5,855 nucleotides of DNA from an uncultured Phascolarctobacterium sp. GTDB taxonomy: Bacteria > Bacillota > Negativicutes > Acidaminococcales > Acidaminococcaceae. The notes below the pieces were generated by a model, which saw nothing but the letters and a program-made list of their open reading frames with translations, had not been told where the DNA came from and did no database searches. The stretch is from assembly GCA_900553055.1 (NCBI GenBank), contig USBV01000098.1:1-5855 (forward strand). Reading direction: 5' to 3'. The position numbers and the translations under genes were made by a program. Positions 5,462 to 5,855 of the stretch are shown piece after piece. The first letter of the stretch is position 1; each line of letters opens with the position of its first letter.

Positions 5462-5855
5462 TTGTCCTGGAAGATTAAAAATTATTTACAAGAATTACGT
5501 GCGCAGGAGGAGGGAGCCGCGGTTTTTCCGCCGGGGCTTCGCCATCCTGTGGCCTTTGTTTATCCAAATGTGTATCATTTGGGAATGTCCAATTTGGGCA
5601 TGCATATTTTATATCAAATGATTAACGCCCGGGGGGACAGCGCCTGCGAGCGTTTCTTTTTGCCGGAGCGCCGCCTTATTGAGGAGCACGTGAAGAGCAA
5701 AACGCCGCTGTTGAGCGTGGAAACGGGCAAGCCCTTGGCTGATTTTGCGGTGATTTTCGTGATGCTCTCCTTTGAGATGGATTACGATAATCTGCTCACA
5801 GTGCTGGATTTGGGCAATATTAAGCTGCGCGCGACGGAGCGCAACGCGCGCGAGC
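5462..5855 (+). CDS. Radical SAM protein of the B12-binding-like type, N-terminal part (cut by the window edge)
   Basis: The frame runs from a TTG (preceded by gtgaggt) to the right edge with no stop, giving 131 residues. The segment LRHPVAFVYPNVYHLGMSNLG followed by HILYQMIN and CERFFLPE is typical of the N-terminal cobalamin-binding-like domain of a group of uncharacterised radical SAM proteins. The following stretch, with LLSVETGKPLADFAVIFVMLSFEMDYDN, matches the same family's usual order. The radical SAM domain and its CxxxCxxC iron-sulphur motif must lie beyond 5855, so the catalytic part is not seen. The start lies 33 bp after the phosphotransferase stop with no terminator between, which suggests co-transcription. 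Family assignment is from memory of such N-termini; the reaction is unknown. Confidence 0.75.
   Translation, partial: MSWKIKNYLQELRAQEEGAAVFPPGLRHPVAFVYPNVYHLGMSNLGMHILYQMINARGDSACERFFLPERRLIEEHVKSKTPLLSVETGKPLADFAVIFVMLSFEMDYDNLLTVLDLGNIKLRATERNARE

Overview
The window looks like a piece of a bacterial chromosome, probably from the Firmicutes and plausibly a gut-type member of the Negativicutes. This placement is an inference. It rests on the nfeD-floA pair, strong purine-rich Shine-Dalgarno sites, GTG and TTG starts, a Mn-dependent (family II) pyrophosphatase remnant, a fused PPK2-type polyphosphate:AMP phosphotransferase and moderate GC content. There are no rRNA or tRNA genes, no recognisable transposase and no CRISPR array.

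Left part (1-1427). The C-terminal catalytic half of an M24 metallopeptidase-fold protein runs in from the left edge on the + strand and ends at 785. An AT-rich intergenic stretch follows, with an imperfect direct repeat, a 10-bp inverted repeat and a perfect 12-bp hairpin at 874-911 that can terminate transcription from both sides. Facing it on the - strand is a 5'-truncated ppaC (Mn-dependent inorganic pyrophosphatase). The DHHA2 domain and the last part of the DHH domain are intact (921-1427), but the N-terminal metal-binding motifs are gone.

Middle and right part (1428-5855). A non-coding stretch holds an extended -10 promoter near 1555-1563. A tightly spaced + strand operon follows: a short NfeD-like membrane protein (1695-2168), the flotillin-like scaffold floA (2175-3188) and an unnamed membrane-anchored, highly charged repeat protein (3200-3862). 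After a 93-bp gap with a possible internal promoter comes a two-domain polyphosphate:AMP phosphotransferase (3956-5428) whose N-terminal domain has lost its Walker motifs. The 5' end of a radical SAM protein (from a TTG start at 5462) runs off the right edge.

Working together: NfeD-like and FloA proteins are known partners in membrane microdomain organisation. The third gene has a single N-terminal membrane segment and sits 11 bp behind floA, so it is a reasonable candidate for an associated factor. The phosphotransferase moves phosphate from polyphosphate to AMP. I see no convincing new multi-gene system. The items most worth a second look are the repeat protein behind floA, the pseudo-kinase half of the phosphotransferase and the sharply truncated ppaC.
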